From the IMG/VR virus record IMGVR_UViG_3300032249_001491, positions 1 through 32,400 of that record: DNA of 32,400 bases; one strand, written 5' to 3'. Below the pieces are notes generated by a model. It was not told the origin of the DNA. It did not search any database and saw only the letters and a program-made list of their open reading frames with translations. Position 1 is the first letter of the stretch. Each line of letters opens with the position of its first letter. Positions 1 to 9,999 of this stretch are shown piece by piece. The position numbers and the translations under genes were made by a program. The stretch is from a virus.

Positions 1-1796
1 ACCTTTTCCTTTACTGGATTTTTTAATTCGTTAACGGCCTTCATTCGGCCTTCTTTGTCAAGTAATGTTAATCCCGCTGCACTAGCTTCAGGATATGTAT
101 TTTCAAATGCTAATGAAGCAAGATTTAAAGTATCTTTTATTTCACCGTATTTAAGTACTAATGCTTTTTTAAGTTCAGGATCTTTTTCTTTTCGTATTGC
201 CGTAACTTGTTTATTTAATGAAGCATTTAAGCTACTAAGAACAGTACGTGAATTTACTTGATCTTCGGCCCCTGCAACATCTTTTAATTTTTTAATCTCA
301 TTTTCATTATGAATAACATTCATTTGATTAACAAATGCTGCTTTTCTTTCAGCAGGAGCAAAATTATTTACTATGCCATAATAGGATTTTTTAGCAACAT
401 TAAGCTCTTCTAAAAACTGATCTGTTTGTTCCTTAGCTTGCTCAGGATTCATCTTATTAGCTTTTGCATATTCTCCTTTTGCAGGATCCGTCCAAGATTT
501 AATCCATCCACTAAGTTCATGTTCACGACCACGCTCAAGCATATCATACATCGTAGCAATACGTGTATCTTGCTGAAACTTCTTAGCAATTGCTGGAGAT
601 GAAATGCCATTTTTGATATCTGAGATCTTATTATAAACAGATCCAGCGCCATTCATTAATCCACCTAAAATAAAACCACCTTTTACGCTTTCTCGAAATT
701 CTTCATTCTGGAACAATTCTGCTAACGAAGGATCATACTTTTCATTTTGAACTCTTGCTTTTGCTTGTTCTTGAAAATAATATTGAAGACCTTCTTCTGC
801 ACCTTCTAATGATGAAACAGTTAATCCTTTACTAATTCCCGCGGCTGTTCTTGCAGCAGCATTTGTTGCAATTAATTCTCCGGCCGCTACTCGCATAGTA
901 GAATTGCGAACAAAATTAGTTACAAGCTTTTGTCCTATACCAAATGAAATCATTGCTGCTGGAATATCCAATACCAACAATTTCATATTATTATTAAAAA
1001 CTTCATCACTGCCTTTTAAAGCATTTTCATTGATTTGCTTATTAGTTAATTTTTCTGCCGGAGGAAGTTTTTTATTTTTTTCTATCAGTTCATCTTTGAT
1101 AGAAGTATAAGCATCGCCAGCTTCAGCTAATGATTCTGTATATCTACCAATAGATGCTCCTAATGCCATACCCGCAAATGAAGAGATACCTGCAACGGTA
1201 CCTGCTCCTGGGGCAATTGCACTACCTATAATTCCTCCTCCAATACTTGCACCTATTAACCCTGCTGAAGATCCAACTAATTCAGCTAAATCATTGCCAA
1301 CATAATCAAGTCCTTTTTGAACAAAATTAGAAATGCTTAATGGAGTATTATCTTCATTAAGTTTTCTGAGATTCTTTGAAGATTCGGATATTTCTTGATT
1401 CTGTGCTTCAATACGATTATCTAAAAATTTATCGCCAAATAAATCTTCAACAATAGAGCCTATACCTACTCCAGCCTCTGAATCAGCATTTAGTTTTGTA
1501 TATGCAGATTTTTGAACTTGGTCCATTCCAATAGAAAAACGAGCAGCCATATTCTCAAAATAACCAGGTTCATCTTCTGGTTGATTAGAGCCATCCCTAG
1601 TTGGAATATAATCAGTTGAGTTTCCCCTTAATTGATCAGCAGGTATAAATTTAGATTTTCCTTCTTTTTGAGCTTTTAATAATTCTTCAATGCTAGGAAT
1701 GTATTTTGATTTACCTTCTTTACGTGCTTTTGCCAACTCTTCTACAGTTGGAGTTTTTTCTACAATGCCTTGATCATCTAATCTTATTTTGCTCAT
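1..1796 (-). CDS. Large cargo-like internal virion protein, N-terminal part (cut by window edge)
   Basis: The frame is open from an ATG at 1796-1794 to the window edge, giving at least 598 residues without a stop. The start overlaps the preceding gene's stop as ATGA. Residues 17-34 and 35-52 are two near-copies of an 18-residue unit of the form (T/S)xEELxKAxKEGKSKxIP. At about residues 165-215 there is a glycine- and alanine-rich hydrophobic stretch (for example GASIGGGIIGSAIAPGAG) of the glycine-zipper type. The rest is polar, helical and lysine/glutamate-rich. Position downstream of the long tail protein and after two other large proteins fits the place where crAss-like and T7-like phages encode virion proteins that are ejected with the DNA. 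That role is inferred from context and composition. No catalytic motif is visible in this part, so an enzyme domain could lie in the missing C-terminal portion. Confidence 0.75.
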   Translation of the reverse strand, partial: MSKIRLDDQGIVEKTPTVEELAKARKEGKSKYIPSIEELLKAQKEGKSKFIPADQLRGNSTDYIPTRDGSNQPEDEPGYFENMAARFSIGMDQVQKSAYTKLNADSEAGVGIGSIVEDLFGDKFLDNRIEAQNQEISESSKNLRKLNEDNTPLSISNFVQKGLDYVGNDLAELVGSSAGLIGASIGGGIIGSAIAPGAGTVAGISSFAGMALGASIGRYTESLAEAGDAYTSIKDELIEKNKKLPPAEKLTNKQINENALKGSDEVFNNNMKLLVLDIPAAMISFGIGQKLVTNFVRNSTMRVAAGELIATNAAARTAAGISKGLTVSSLEGAEEGLQYYFQEQAKARVQNEKYDPSLAELFQNEEFRESVKGGFILGGLMNGAGSVYNKISDIKNGISSPAIAKKFQQDTRIATMYDMLERGREHELSGWIKSWTDPAKGEYAKANKMNPEQAKEQTDQFLEELNVAKKSYYGIVNNFAPAERKAAFVNQMNVIHNENEIKKLKDVAGAEDQVNSRTVLSSLNASLNKQVTAIRKEKDPELKKALVLKYGEIKDTLNLASLAFENTYPEASAAGLTLLDKEGRMKAVNELKNPVKEK

Positions 1797-3241
1797 TTGA
1801 TATCTACGATTTGACCATTTACAACAGTATATTGTTTTCCATCATAAATGTGAATTCCATCTTGAGAATCTCTATTTCCTAAACCTTCTTGTGTTTTTTG
1901 ACCAACAAATTGAGCATTGTATCTTGCTATTTGTTCTTTGGTAATGTCACTAGCTTTAATTGGAACACCTGCATTTAAAAAGATCCTTCCAGTTCCTTCA
2001 CCTTTGCTGTTTAATTCATAAGTGATCTTACCTTTAAACTTAGGATCTATTTCATCTCCAGGAATTTCAGATCTTACATGCTTGCGAATATACTCAGGTT
2101 TTAAATAATATTGATCTGCGAACAAAGGAACCATTCGATCTGGATCTACAGGTAATACATATTGTACTCCAACATATTTATTTCCAGTATATCCCGATCG
2201 TGCCATGCCATATACTGCAGGAGCTTCTTGTGATGTTCCACTATATCCTGTTATTACATGAATCTTATTTGAATTATCAAAAACATAAATACCTTTTCCA
2301 TTTACATTAATTGACTTACCATCTTCTGAAAGAGGAATAAAATGTTTAAGTCCAGAAGATTTAACATCATTCATATTTCTTCCATCTAACTGAGGAAGTA
2401 ATTGAGTTGTAAAAGGATCAAATAATTGATTGTTATTACCATCAGAATCTGAACTGCTTTTTTGTGGACGAGCAATCAAATCTGTTTCTGTTCCAATAAA
2501 TCCATCTAACGTAGCCATTACCATTTCTTCAGGAGTATCAAATTCATTACTTCCTGATTCCCGCATTTTCTTATATGCCTTTAAAATTCTATTTCCATTA
2601 CGACTGGCAATAGCTGCTCGAGCAACACTTCTTAATTGATCAGGATCCGCAGCTTTACGATTTACCATAAACTCACTATTGAAAGTTCCGATTCGTTCAG
2701 TCTTCTTTATTGTTTTTGATAGGTCTTGCATATCCGCAGCAAAATCATATTTTACTGGAGCGATATATACAAATTCATCTACTTTTTCACCAGGCTTTCT
2801 TTTTGCAAAACGATCATAAGAATCAATATGTGATGCAAAATCATCTGGATCAAATTCTTTAGATGCCATATCTTTAGCCATTAATAAACGATTTTGTTCC
2901 ACACGCATCTCAGCAGCAGTAATTTCATTATCAGATAAAGAACTCGCCATTTGCAATACTTTTGAATACGTATTAAAATCAGATTCCCAGTTTTCATTAT
3001 TGTTAACAAGGTTTCCGATTTTTTCAAATGTTTGATTTGAGTATTCTTGCAATGCTGCTTTTCCCGCATCTGTATAAGCTTTTCCGGGTTGAAACTTTTC
3101 ACCCCAATACTTTACTTTATTTTCAGTATCAATTTGAGCTTGACGATCCATTGCTTCGCGTTGAACTCGCTGCTGTTGATAAGCATTGAAGTCAAAGCGA
3201 AAGGCCAAACCTTTTTTTGTTCCGTAGTTAAGTAAAGCCAT
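1793..3241 (-). CDS. Putative virion cargo or tail-associated protein, 482 aa
   Basis: A 482-residue protein starting at ATG 3241-3239, five bases after the 826-aa gene ends, and overlapping the next gene by four bases (ATGA). The first 45 residues are glutamine- and arginine-rich and probably helical (FDFNAYQQQRVQREAMDR). The middle is mainly helical and charged. The C-terminal 200 residues look beta-rich, with hydrophilic turns such as GKGIYVFDNSNKIHVITGY, and end in a short strand-rich tail. There is no signal peptide, membrane helix or enzyme motif that I recognise. Lying between two other large proteins at the distal end of the structural operon, it is most simply a minor virion or cargo protein, but this is inference from position. 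Confidence 0.7.
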   Translation of the reverse strand: MALLNYGTKKGLAFRFDFNAYQQQRVQREAMDRQAQIDTENKVKYWGEKFQPGKAYTDAGKAALQEYSNQTFEKIGNLVNNNENWESDFNTYSKVLQMASSLSDNEITAAEMRVEQNRLLMAKDMASKEFDPDDFASHIDSYDRFAKRKPGEKVDEFVYIAPVKYDFAADMQDLSKTIKKTERIGTFNSEFMVNRKAADPDQLRSVARAAIASRNGNRILKAYKKMRESGSNEFDTPEEMVMATLDGFIGTETDLIARPQKSSSDSDGNNNQLFDPFTTQLLPQLDGRNMNDVKSSGLKHFIPLSEDGKSINVNGKGIYVFDNSNKIHVITGYSGTSQEAPAVYGMARSGYTGNKYVGVQYVLPVDPDRMVPLFADQYYLKPEYIRKHVRSEIPGDEIDPKFKGKITYELNSKGEGTGRIFLNAGVPIKASDITKEQIARYNAQFVGQKTQEGLGNRDSQDGIHIYDGKQYTVVNGQIVDIK

Positions 3242-3246
3242 AATTT

Positions 3247-5727
3247 TTAAACGTTATCTGTTTTAGTAGGATTCGTTCCAATATTAATTGTTGTTTTCGG
3301 TTTTTCTTTTTCCAACGATCTCATAGCAAGATTATTGATAAAGTTACCTAATCCCGCATTAATAAGATCAGCGGAAGCTTCTTGATTTTGTTGAAACTCT
3401 GTTAATGAATCTGTAAAGATACGTCTTCTACTTTCATTTATACTTGAACCTAATTGATCAGCTCTTGCACTTACACCTATTGCAAATTGTCTCTTTTGTA
3501 ATTGAACTCCTTCTGAAGCAATATTAGCGTCAATAAGCGCTTTGTTTTTATCAGTTGATAATGCACGTAGCTGAGAAGCATTTCCTCCACCACCAGAAGC
3601 TACAATATCATTCATTGTTTGAATTCTGTTAGTTTCGATCTGACTATTGATCTTACTCCATTCTGAAGCACTAAATCCTTCTTTAGCGTCAAGATCAGCT
3701 TTTGATTCATCATGCACAGCATCAAAATATCTCGTCATTAATTCAGGGCTTACCGAATCAACAGGACGTTCTTCATTAATGTTTCCCATGATTCCTATTG
3801 CAAGTTGTCCTAATGATGCAATACCTGCAGCTCCACCCATTGCATCAATAAACTTGCTTTTTGTAACTTTCTTATCTTGGTATGGTGATGGATTACCGGC
3901 TGTTGCAGGAGTTGTTACTGTTGCTGGAGTTGCTGCTGCGGCTTTTGCTTCATTTTCTGCATCAATCTTTTTAAGCCCTGCTAAATCAATTTCAGCTGCT
4001 TTTAATTGATCTTCTTCTGATGGAAGAACTGGTTTCAAAGAATCCATTGTAATAACTGGCTTCTTTGCTTTTGCTGCACCCGTTCCTGTTTTTTTAGGAA
4101 TTGTTGGTGCTACTTCTGGTACTGCAACTGCCGGATCAGTTAATGATACGGCTGAAATAGATGCTGTTTTTGGTGCTGTTACAGGCTTAGCTTTTGTTGC
4201 AATTTCTTTTTCAACTTTATCTAAAGTTGTTTTTGGAATAGGAATATTTCTAAGACTAGGATATTTTAAAAACTCAGTTTTAGATGCAGAATTTTTACTT
4301 CCAGACTCTAATAACTTTTGATCTTTAACATGACGATCATAATTATTTTTTACTGCTTTGATTTGAGCTGAACTAAAATTTTCTGGATTTCTAGAAACTG
4401 CATCAAATGCCATCTTTGCTTTATTATATTCAACTGAAAATGCTTTTGAATATATGTCAAAATCTTTATCTGTTTTATCAAAAGAATTTGCTTTTGGCGA
4501 AGCTGATATTTTTTTGCTTTTCGCAATATTATCTCTTAACGCATAATATTTTTTATTAAAATCATCTATTGGTTGAACAGAATTCATTTGTTCTAACTTT
4601 TTAAATGCTTCTTGTTTTTCAAAAATACTGTTGCTATTCATTGCTTTTTCAAACAACAAATCTCCTTTAGAAGGCTTTTTTAATTCAGTAACAGCAGCAT
4701 CAAGTTTTTCTTTGCTTTGATTTAATAAATGAGAATCTTTATTGCTATTTACATACTTTTCTGCTTTTGACGCAGATACTCCTTTTTTCACCATTAAAGC
4801 GATAACTGCTTTTTTCTGAACTTCAATCGATTTTTTATCGGTATCACTTTTTAATCCTTTTGAAAGCATTACTCCTGGATTCAATTGTTCATCAGCTTCT
4901 GGAGCTAACAGATCCAAGTTAATACCAGCAGCAGTCATTTTTTTAACTTCTTGTGGCGTAAAGTGATGTTCTCCATTTGAAAGCATTACATTAACCCCCG
5001 ATTTAGTAGCAGTTGATTTTTTAGTGTCTTCTCCTAAAACAGCTTTACGTAACACCTCTGCAACCTTTGCATTTTCAGATGGAACAATAAAACTTCCCTT
5101 GCTTAGTTTAGCTTTTACTTTATCATCTTTCGGTCCACCTGGACCAACAACTTTTCCACCTTTAGCTAAGTATTGTACAGCCATCCCACTTGCTACTCCT
5201 TTGCGTTTTTTTCTATTCATGATTTCGTCAATTCCATTAATAGAATTTAATGGATTTTCATCAAGTGAAAATGAATCTCCCGCAGCAAATTTAGAATCAC
5301 GTACAGAATTTCTTAATGATTGATCTAATTCAAAGTTTGCTTTGCGAGTTGCTTTTTTTTTCTTGTCTGATTCAATGACAGCTTCAGTGCCTCCAATAAG
5401 TAAACCAGCACCTGCACCAATAGCAATGCCTAATGCGCCACCTACAGCTCCAGCAGATGCTCCTTGTCCTGTTCTGGAAAGAATTGTGCTTCCAGCCTTA
5501 TCTTCCATTGTTGTAGGTTCCATCAATGATTGACCTAATCCTAATGCGGCTAATGTAGAACCCGCAATTGCATTTCCAGATGGACCATCGTCACCACTAT
5601 CACTATCACTTTCGCCTCCGGCCGCATCGCCAGTTCCGCCACCTCCAACATTTGCGGTTTCGACATCTTCTACAAATGGTCCGCCAGCAGTCATCTTTTT
5701 ATATTGAGGTGCTTTTTTCTTTATCAT
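3247..5727 (-). CDS. Putative internal virion protein with glycine zipper and LS-G-E/S-type motifs, 826 aa
   Basis: The ATG at 5727-5725 overlaps the stop of the 1422-aa gene by one base (TAATG), so translation is probably coupled. Residues 21-55 are a glycine/serine/aspartate-rich linker. Residues 88-114 form a glycine-rich hydrophobic segment (AGAVGGALGIAIGAGAGLLIG) that could insert into membrane. Two related short motifs follow at about 188-217 (KGGKVVGPGGPKDDKVKAKL, then SKGSFIVPSE) and 244-262 (GVNVMLSNGEHHFTPQEV). This GPG...LSxGE(F/H)xxP pattern recurs in tail and ejection proteins of many phages. The middle 280-600 is lysine-rich and probably coiled, with a proline/alanine/threonine-rich linker near 520-600. 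A second small hydrophobic segment lies near 630-645 (GGAAGIASLGQLAIGIMG). Context and membrane-active segments suggest a protein ejected with the genome; this is inferred. Confidence 0.75.
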   Translation of the reverse strand: MIKKKAPQYKKMTAGGPFVEDVETANVGGGGTGDAAGGESDSDSGDDGPSGNAIAGSTLAALGLGQSLMEPTTMEDKAGSTILSRTGQGASAGAVGGALGIAIGAGAGLLIGGTEAVIESDKKKKATRKANFELDQSLRNSVRDSKFAAGDSFSLDENPLNSINGIDEIMNRKKRKGVASGMAVQYLAKGGKVVGPGGPKDDKVKAKLSKGSFIVPSENAKVAEVLRKAVLGEDTKKSTATKSGVNVMLSNGEHHFTPQEVKKMTAAGINLDLLAPEADEQLNPGVMLSKGLKSDTDKKSIEVQKKAVIALMVKKGVSASKAEKYVNSNKDSHLLNQSKEKLDAAVTELKKPSKGDLLFEKAMNSNSIFEKQEAFKKLEQMNSVQPIDDFNKKYYALRDNIAKSKKISASPKANSFDKTDKDFDIYSKAFSVEYNKAKMAFDAVSRNPENFSSAQIKAVKNNYDRHVKDQKLLESGSKNSASKTEFLKYPSLRNIPIPKTTLDKVEKEIATKAKPVTAPKTASISAVSLTDPAVAVPEVAPTIPKKTGTGAAKAKKPVITMDSLKPVLPSEEDQLKAAEIDLAGLKKIDAENEAKAAAATPATVTTPATAGNPSPYQDKKVTKSKFIDAMGGAAGIASLGQLAIGIMGNINEERPVDSVSPELMTRYFDAVHDESKADLDAKEGFSASEWSKINSQIETNRIQTMNDIVASGGGGNASQLRALSTDKNKALIDANIASEGVQLQKRQFAIGVSARADQLGSSINESRRRIFTDSLTEFQQNQEASADLINAGLGNFINNLAMRSLEKEKPKTTINIGTNPTKTDNV

Positions 5728-8700
5728 TAGAAGTATTTTTTGAAGTATGTAAGAACACTCATCAATTTAACTTTTAGTGCCGTTCCAGCATCTGGAAATT
5801 GTGCATCACGATTCACTTTAATTAATCGTAATCTGTGAAATGTATCAGTGAATAATGACTTATGCGGATCTTTTGCAATACTGAACTCAAACAGTTTGTT
5901 TACAAATTTATAGTTTCTTCCTTTAATAACCTCTTCCACAAACTGAGAACTATTTGAATGCTGAACTTTTGTCCACTTTTCTGTTGATCCCGCTTGATTC
6001 AACTTTATATTTGAAAACAACAACGTTTCATTTATCGCTGGATTAATAACAAGTTCAACTTCAGCATTGTTGTTTATGTTAAACACCATTCCAGGTTCTC
6101 CAAGATTTAACACATGAACTGATCCACGTAATCCCACTGCATAAAATACTGGATCATTAAGATCAATTGGATCTGGAATAACAATATCTTCTAATGCATA
6201 GTAAACAAAGTCTCCATACTCATAAAAAGTGCCTTTAGAGAAAGATTCTCCGGGAGTTGCAATATCTAAAAAAGGTATTGACATTAATGGATTGTCAAGA
6301 TGCGTCAATAATATTCCTGGACTTAACTCAAATATAAATTTTCCGTTGAATTGATTATTGATAGTATCATAAGTAATGATTACATCAGGTAGCGTATTTC
6401 CGTTTTTGTCAAGTCTATTTTTAAATAAAAACATTGCTTCACCAAATCGTTTATTATATGCTGATGACATTCCACTTCCAAGCATTGGAGCTTCATTATT
6501 TACATATTCACCAAAAAAGTTATTTTTGAAATGAGCAAAGTTTTGTTTTACCAAACTAAGATTTACCGTTTGACCTCCTTTCAATAAAAAGAATCCTTTT
6601 CGTTTTGCATCCCAAAACATAAAACCATCTTCAGTTTCTACAATACCAAAAGTATGCTGACATCCTACATCAGAATTTAATGTATCATAACGATCAATAG
6701 TATTGTTTTCTGCAAGTGTAATGATCTGACCAGTTGCATTCGCCAACGATACGCGTTCTCGAATAGGAACATAACCTACGGAATCTTCTTGCCAATAAAA
6801 CAATCTGTTTAATTTACTTCGAATTGCATTGATTGGGCCTTTATCGTTTTCTACATTTAATGTTCTATTTACAGAAAACCTTCTCCAACTATCAATGATT
6901 TCACCATCTGTTTTTTGTAAGCTAATAGCAAATGTTTTTTCGTATTTACGTGGATCTTGGTAATTATTAGGAAATGCAATAAAAGGAAACTCCCACATTA
7001 AATCAGTTGAGAATGCAGCATTGTAAACAAACTGCTCACGACGATCTGGCGAAGCAGCTCCTGCAGAACATATTCCATCCGGATTTCGGACTCCAGATAT
7101 ATTTACATCAAAACTTAAATCTTTTGCAATGTGGCGTCCTTGTCTTAAATCACAATTGATTGTAGATTTTACTGGAAATATTAATGACTGAGAACTTGGA
7201 TAAGAAAAAGCTGCATCATCTAATGTAATTCCTTCTCCATCATTTGGCCCATACATTCGAACATAGTCAAATGCGTTAATGAAGGTATCTCCACCAAAAA
7301 CTTCAACATCATTCATAATCCCAGAACTTACAATCTGAAGATAGCTAATAAAATCTTGATCAAACTTTTGAAAATGTCCACATGAATAATATTCAGTAGC
7401 TGCTTTTGCCGCTTTGCTTGAACCACCATACAAAACATTTTTAGGCCGACGTACTGAAACCAATGGTTTAAAACTTGGCTTAACAGAATCACGCATTCCA
7501 AATCCATCTGCAAATGTTGTAAGTTCATTTTTTACAGAAAGAATTGTATATGGATTTACAAATCCATAATGTGGAGCGCTAGATCTAAAACCTCCAAATG
7601 TAACATAATCTGGTGTTGGAGTCCAACCTCCTGCAGGTGTTGTTGTAACGCCAATAAACGTAGATGTCCAAGCTAATGCTCCTACAGTTAAATATTCGCC
7701 AACATTTAAATTAGCACACCACTTTTTTTCAATCTCTAAAGAAGATCCAAGAGCTGGATCAAGAGGATTATAAGGAACTGTTCTAAAATATTTTTGATAC
7801 CAATTTGTATAAAGCGTATGACAATCGCCTTGACTTGCTACTCCAGGTTTATATAAATCTAAATAATCATCAATAACAAGACGATCTCCATCTTCATATT
7901 CTAATTCATTGTTTCGAAGTAAAATCTCTGGAGAAAAAAATGCAAACGAACCCGACCATCGGCCAGTAGCATGAGCATCATCCCAATGATCAAATTGCAT
8001 TGTAGGCGCACCGATTTGATATACTTTATTAAAGTACCCAACCATCGGCCAAAGTAACCCTTGTGCTAAAATTGTTTTATCTCTCTTAGCTCTTACAATG
8101 CTACATCCGCTGTAGTATTTAGAAAGATCACCAATGGTAATATCATTTACTCCGTAATGCTTATTAAGTGCATCTACGATAACATTAAAATCAATACCGC
8201 TAATTTTGATTCCTTTAATTGTTCCACTAACAAGCTTCTCGGAATTGTTTAAAGTTGTAATATTTGAACTTAGTGCAGGTATTTTATAGTCAACTAAGAA
8301 ATGAACATAATCTGGAACTCCTTCTAAACCAACAAGCATAAAGCCCCAGCGATATGTTTCGTCGTCCATCAAACCTTTGTAATAATGAGAATACGCTGTT
8401 CCTTTATAGTTTAACCAATCATTGTTGATTTTGTGATAAAAAAAGTTTCCTGTATATTTTTGAATTTTAATAACAGGATGCACTACTGGAGATCCCGCAT
8501 TAACAAGATAGTAAACTTCATCTGTTAATACTGTCCAATATGTAGGCCCGGGTGTTCCAATGATAGTTCTAGATCCTCCACCAGAATTTATGATATCAAT
8601 ATCACCACCTTCAACAACATAATCAAGTCCGGCAAATAACCTATACAATGGAGGCGTACCACCATCGGGAGTCATGTAACTTAATGTTAAATCTTTTCCT

Positions 8701-9995
8701 GTTGTTCCTCCAACCGTTGTATAATCTTTATTTAATCCACCATTATCTTGTGGAACGGTATCTAATGGACATACACGATCAACTGTAGTAATCGTTATTC
8801 CTGAAGATAGGTCATAATCAACAGCAGCTCTGGTTTCATAGTTTCCAATAATAAGCTGATTATATGCAACAGCCGCATCTTTATTTCTGAGAATAACAAG
8901 AATATTTCCTATCAATTCTGAGATATCAAAACTATCAATACCTTGATCTAAAACATGATCAAATGTCATTGTATCGGCTGTAATAGGCTCAAATGCAAAA
9001 ACAATAGGTACTTCAAATTGAAGTTCGTTTGTTACACGAACCGCAATCATTTTTATGTGTGTATAACGACGATCAATGTTTTCGACAGTTAATCGAATTC
9101 CTTTGTTTGAGTCTTTTTCATTATCAGCTCCTTGATAAAGTTGATAATTGACAGCAACTGGATTTGATATAATATCACCAAATGTTACAAATATTGGTTG
9201 AGAATTAATTGAGTATGGACCACCATTTCCATACTGATCACAACACTGACTAAAAAAATATCTACTTCCAGCTTTTAATGAACCAGCAATAATTCTATCA
9301 AGTCGTGGTGCTACATTTGTAACTTTTCCAGTAATGTTAAGAATCTCAATTGAAACGTATGGAATAATGATAGCTCCAGGCGTTAACGTTTCAGTTAAGT
9401 TTGCAGTAAAAATATTTTCAATTTCATCTATACCATAATCTGTTGCTCCTTGAGCTACTACTCCTGAAAGCACCATATACTTTTTACCAGAAACAAAAGC
9501 AGTTGTTGTTCCGTGCTCTTCTGTAATGTATCTAAGAAAATCAGAAACAACCATCGAACGCGGAGAATTTTTATCATCCCAAAAATATGCTTTGATGTTA
9601 ATATCCGTTTCTTTGATAGCGATAGAACGAATCATTTTTTCTGAAGAAAATGCTAATTCAAAAGAACAATACAATGGTATTGTAGAAGCAGTTCCTGATT
9701 GTTCATCATAGTTACAATAAACAATATATCCACGTTCGTCGTCTTGATTATTGCAGCAATATAAAATAAGATCCTTCCGACCAACAGAAGCACTTCCTAT
9801 TGGCTTAAATTCTTTAGGTAGTTGAATAGAAAACTTAGATCCATCAATTAATTCAATAATATAACTACCGCCTTCAGTAGAGCTTAAAATACGGCAATTG
9901 ATTAAGTCAACAACCGTAGTTTGTTTTTGTATATTGTCTGCAGGTTCTGTTTCCCAACCTCCATTTACAAACTGTTCATGTTTTTGCTCAGCCAT
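5727..9995 (-). CDS. Long tail protein, crAss-like 'stabilization'/muzzle type, 1422 aa
   Basis: This is the longest complete gene in the window, starting at ATG 9995-9993, four bases after the 241-aa gene ends. The N-terminus (FVNGGWETEPAD, residues 9-20) and a later AYFWDDKNSPRSMVV segment (about 136-150) resemble the F-x-GG...D-x-P opening and the Y-W-x-D-G-x-N-x-P-R-x-(V/I) motif that I associate with the very long beta-rich tail proteins of crAss-like phages. Those are annotated as stabilization protein and correspond to the distal tail (muzzle) layer. The whole chain is beta-rich, with many aromatic and glycine/asparagine turns, and no membrane helix. The C-terminal HRLRLIKVN segment and the strand-rich end are also typical. 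It probably forms the outer tail tube that meets the cell surface. The fold assignment is from recognition, not alignment. Confidence 0.75.
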   Translation of the reverse strand: MAEQKHEQFVNGGWETEPADNIQKQTTVVDLINCRILSSTEGGSYIIELIDGSKFSIQLPKEFKPIGSASVGRKDLILYCCNNQDDERGYIVYCNYDEQSGTASTIPLYCSFELAFSSEKMIRSIAIKETDINIKAYFWDDKNSPRSMVVSDFLRYITEEHGTTTAFVSGKKYMVLSGVVAQGATDYGIDEIENIFTANLTETLTPGAIIIPYVSIEILNITGKVTNVAPRLDRIIAGSLKAGSRYFFSQCCDQYGNGGPYSINSQPIFVTFGDIISNPVAVNYQLYQGADNEKDSNKGIRLTVENIDRRYTHIKMIAVRVTNELQFEVPIVFAFEPITADTMTFDHVLDQGIDSFDISELIGNILVILRNKDAAVAYNQLIIGNYETRAAVDYDLSSGITITTVDRVCPLDTVPQDNGGLNKDYTTVGGTTGKDLTLSYMTPDGGTPPLYRLFAGLDYVVEGGDIDIINSGGGSRTIIGTPGPTYWTVLTDEVYYLVNAGSPVVHPVIKIQKYTGNFFYHKINNDWLNYKGTAYSHYYKGLMDDETYRWGFMLVGLEGVPDYVHFLVDYKIPALSSNITTLNNSEKLVSGTIKGIKISGIDFNVIVDALNKHYGVNDITIGDLSKYYSGCSIVRAKRDKTILAQGLLWPMVGYFNKVYQIGAPTMQFDHWDDAHATGRWSGSFAFFSPEILLRNNELEYEDGDRLVIDDYLDLYKPGVASQGDCHTLYTNWYQKYFRTVPYNPLDPALGSSLEIEKKWCANLNVGEYLTVGALAWTSTFIGVTTTPAGGWTPTPDYVTFGGFRSSAPHYGFVNPYTILSVKNELTTFADGFGMRDSVKPSFKPLVSVRRPKNVLYGGSSKAAKAATEYYSCGHFQKFDQDFISYLQIVSSGIMNDVEVFGGDTFINAFDYVRMYGPNDGEGITLDDAAFSYPSSQSLIFPVKSTINCDLRQGRHIAKDLSFDVNISGVRNPDGICSAGAASPDRREQFVYNAAFSTDLMWEFPFIAFPNNYQDPRKYEKTFAISLQKTDGEIIDSWRRFSVNRTLNVENDKGPINAIRSKLNRLFYWQEDSVGYVPIRERVSLANATGQIITLAENNTIDRYDTLNSDVGCQHTFGIVETEDGFMFWDAKRKGFFLLKGGQTVNLSLVKQNFAHFKNNFFGEYVNNEAPMLGSGMSSAYNKRFGEAMFLFKNRLDKNGNTLPDVIITYDTINNQFNGKFIFELSPGILLTHLDNPLMSIPFLDIATPGESFSKGTFYEYGDFVYYALEDIVIPDPIDLNDPVFYAVGLRGSVHVLNLGEPGMVFNINNNAEVELVINPAINETLLFSNIKLNQAGSTEKWTKVQHSNSSQFVEEVIKGRNYKFVNKLFEFSIAKDPHKSLFTDTFHRLRLIKVNRDAQFPDAGTALKVKLMSVLTYFKKYF

Positions 9996-9999
9996 AATG

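Noticed and set aside
3647-4009. Plus-strand 120-codon open frame
   Set aside because: Lies fully inside the 826-aa gene on the other strand, with a serine/alanine-rich composition expected from antisense of a helical protein.
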